Source: an uncultured Chloroflexota bacterium
GTDB taxonomy: Bacteria > Chloroflexota > Chloroflexia > Chloroflexales > Chloroflexaceae
Length of the DNA: 35,247 bases
Assembly: GCA_937120965.1 (NCBI GenBank)
Contig: CAKZKA010000134.1
Coordinates: forward strand, 1-35,247
Reading direction: 5' to 3'
Both the position numbers and the translations under genes were made by a program. Below, piece by piece: positions 33,718 to 35,247 of this stretch. Under the pieces are notes generated by a model that was given only the letters and a program-made list of their open reading frames with translations, was not told the DNA's origin and searched no databases. Positions within the stretch are counted from its first letter, which is position 1; the number at the start of each line of letters is the position of its first letter.

Positions 33718-34686
33718 TCACAGGTGAAACGAACAGGGCAACCTGGCCTCTCCGTCCCAGTCGCGGGCCGCTTCCTCAAGCGTCAAAGCAGGAGTGACAC
33801 AGGCATCCAGATCGGCAAAGACGGGCAACCATTCCTCCAGGCGGCGCCGGGCGATCAGCGTGGCGATCTCGTCGGCCAGGGCCTGCTGATCGGCGTCCTG
33901 ATGCTTGGGAATCAGGTCAGGACGCCCCAGGGCCTCGCAGAAGCGCGCCCAGAAGTGCGGCTCCAGCGCCGCCACCGCCAGATGACGCCCATCGGCGGTG
34001 CGGTAGGCCCGGTAGCAGGCTGTCCGGCCAGTCAACCCACCTTCCTGCTCGCCGGCGCGCGCCACTGCATACCAGGGCGTCATCAACCAGCGGGTCGCGC
34101 CGAGCATAGGCGCATCGATCCGGCAACCCGGCCCATCACCGCGGGCGAGCAGCGCCGCCAGAATCGCCGTTGCCGCGGTCAGGCCACTCACCAGATCGGC
34201 GAGCTGGGTACCCGGCAGCGCCGGTTCGTCGCCTACGGTCGTGGTCGCCAGCAACCCCGAGAGCGCCACGAAGTTCAGATCGTGCCCCGCCAGATGGCTG
34301 AGGGGTCCCGACAGACCATAGCCGCTCAGCGCACAGTAGATCAGGCGAGGATTGAGAGCCTGGAGCGCCGCCGGTCCCACCCCCAGGCGTTCCAGCGCGC
34401 CCGGACGCATCCCATCCACCACGACATCGGCCTGGCGCGCGAGGGTCCGGAAGGTTTCCGCGTCCTCCGGGCGTTTCAAATCCAGTTCCACTTCAACCTT
34501 GCCGGCATTCAGGGCCGCGTAGGCCACGTGCAGCGGTGGAAGCCGCTGGAGCGGATCGCCGCCCGGGCGCACCACTTTGGTCACGCGCGCGCCGAGGCTC
34601 GCCAGCAACCGGGTGCACGCCGGCCCCGGCAGATACGTCGCCACCTCCAATACCTGAACCTCGCGCAACGCCGCTTCGATGGACAT
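33718..34686 (-). CDS. CaiB/BaiF family CoA-transferase
   Basis: A class III CoA-transferase or acyl-CoA racemase of 322 residues, shorter than the usual 380-400. It opens with VQVLEVATYLPGPACTRLLASLGA, shows the LDLKRPEDAETF region, and has the catalytic-Asp segment GTQLADLVSG. The C-terminal RTADGRHLAVAALEPHFWARF is typical of alpha-methylacyl-CoA racemase-like members. Substrate cannot be assigned. Chloroflexus uses CaiB-family transferases in its 3-hydroxypropionate cycle, but the companion genes of that cycle are absent here. The ATG has GAGGAAACG upstream. It stands alone, convergent with the DUF507 gene and divergent from the rRNA operon. Confidence 0.88.
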   Translation of the reverse strand: MSIEAALREVQVLEVATYLPGPACTRLLASLGARVTKVVRPGGDPLQRLPPLHVAYAALNAGKVEVELDLKRPEDAETFRTLARQADVVVDGMRPGALERLGVGPAALQALNPRLIYCALSGYGLSGPLSHLAGHDLNFVALSGLLATTTVGDEPALPGTQLADLVSGLTAATAILAALLARGDGPGCRIDAPMLGATRWLMTPWYAVARAGEQEGGLTGRTACYRAYRTADGRHLAVAALEPHFWARFCEALGRPDLIPKHQDADQQALADEIATLIARRRLEEWLPVFADLDACVTPALTLEEAARDWDGEARLPCSFHL

Positions 34687-34878
34687 CGTTTCCTCGCCTG
34701 ACTCCTACCGAGCGCACCTGAAGCAGTGGCACGTGCGGCGTGGCCACACATATCGAAGGCGCGCCCGGAACTGCTACCTGGTTCCGAAACTAGCCCATGG
34801 TAACATAGTTCACCGCCGCTCCGGGGCGCCGCGCTTCACGGCCCCATAATCTATGCAGACTCACCTCTTAACACATCC

Positions 34879-34907
34879 TTGACAACCCTCGGCGCGAGTG
34901 CTATACT
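34879..34907 (+). promoter_or_regulatory. Ribosomal RNA promoter
   Basis: Consensus TTGACA (34879-34884) and TATACT (34902-34907) lie exactly 17 bp apart, the best promoter match in the window. Transcription should start near 34914, about 255 bases before the 16S gene. Confidence 0.85.
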
Positions 34908-34913
34908 ACCAAC

Positions 34914-35058
34914 GCTGCAACGAGCCACGTCTCACTCACAGTCTGCTGTGGGGTAGACGCAACAAGCGAGGAAACAAACCGAGCGAACCGCGCTGATAGC
35001 TGTATCAGAGACGTCGCCAGGAAGCTCAGAAACATCTGAACCTTCCTGGTTTTGTTTT
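34914..35058 (+). ncRNA. Structured RNA between the rRNA promoter and 16S
   Basis: The transcript can close a long-range stem ACGTCTC/GAGACGT (34927-34933 with 35008-35014). Inside are the hairpins CACAG-TCTG-CTGTG (34937-34950) and CTGATA-GCTG-TATCAG (34993-35008), joined by a purine-rich stretch (34960-34990). An intrinsic terminator follows immediately. A multi-helix domain with a closing stem followed by a terminator is the layout of a riboswitch or a free small RNA. No known family was recognised. The alternative is an ordinary rRNA leader whose folding is incidental. Confidence 0.4.
35017..35058 (+). terminator. Intrinsic terminator in the rRNA leader
   Basis: CCAGGAAG (35017-35024) pairs with CTTCCTGG (35042-35049). 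An inner TCAGA/TCTGA stem extends it, and TTTTGTTTT follows. It is about 110 bases upstream of 16S, so polymerase from the rRNA promoter must pass it. Confidence 0.85.
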
Positions 35059-35167
35059 CCCCCGGCTCGTTTTCAGTGAGCACCTTCACAACCAGAATAC
35101 GGTAGTTGATAGAGTTGGTCCACGTCAATAACGGATGGTGAGGGCGCCGGAAGGCGCGCTTCACAAT

Positions 35168-35247
35168 CCCACGCAGAGTTTGATCCTGGCTCAGGACGAA
35201 CGCTGGCGGCGTGCCTAATGCATGCAAGTCGAACGCAGGGCGCTTGC
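35168..35247 (+). rRNA. rrs: 16S ribosomal RNA, 5' end (partial)
   Basis: AGAGTTTGATCCTGGCTCAG at 35175-35194 is the universal 5' region (E. coli position 8 onward), followed by GACGAACGCTGGCGGCGTGC and ATGCAAGTCGAACG. By that alignment the mature 5' end is near 35168. The gene continues beyond the window. The bases in view agree with a Chloroflexota-type sequence but are too few for placement. Confidence 0.97.

Overview
The window is GC-rich bacterial chromosome that ends inside the first 80 bases of a 16S rRNA gene. It looks like a member of the Chloroflexota, most likely a Roseiflexus/Chloroflexus relative. The support is a mevalonate-type decarboxylase resembling the Roseiflexus phosphomevalonate enzyme, a citramalate synthase inside a branched-chain amino acid operon, a DUF5667 protein paired with an ECF sigma factor, and very dense palindromic intergenic repeats. 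The placement is inferred from gene content and was not computed.

Layout. 1-5061: moeA, aroB and a MoxR ATPase, separated by long blocks of palindromic repeats. 5062-7137: an unusual single protein with sigma-70-like regions, a zinc anti-sigma motif, one membrane segment and a large external domain. 7573-10916: a small HTH-like protein, a GAF-PAS histidine kinase, a MITE-like inverted pair and a CPBP membrane protease. 11144-22320 (minus strand): one biosynthetic block, read as ilvB-ilvN-ilvC-leuA-pheA-cimA-leuC-leuD. It starts from a strong promoter and a classical-looking attenuator with a 26-codon leader peptide rich in Leu/Val/Ile. 22522-25448: galT and guaB diverge from two good promoters, and the guaB leader carries its own intrinsic terminator. 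25771-28117: a (di)phosphomevalonate decarboxylase and ychF. 28432-31097: an ECF sigma factor followed by its likely membrane anti-sigma partner, which carries a long Thr/Pro stalk. 31530-33597: a translationally coupled trio (unknown membrane-anchored protein, class II aldolase, DUF507 protein). 33718-34686: a CaiB/BaiF CoA-transferase. 34879-35247: rRNA promoter, a structured leader with a strong intrinsic terminator, and the 16S start.

How the genes work together. The ilv/leu/cim block makes 2-oxobutanoate from pyruvate and acetyl-CoA (CimA with LeuCD), then isoleucine and valine precursors (IlvBN, IlvC), and the leucine branch (LeuA, LeuCD). ilvD, leuB and the final transaminase are not in this window. 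pheA inside the block and aroB elsewhere supply aromatic amino acids. Three leaders (ilvB, guaB, rrn) carry premature terminators, so conditional termination seems to be used repeatedly here. The intergenic DNA holds at least four palindrome families, and members of two of them supply or touch the stop codons of neighbouring genes.

No CRISPR array, insertion sequence with a transposase, prophage or tRNA gene was recognised.
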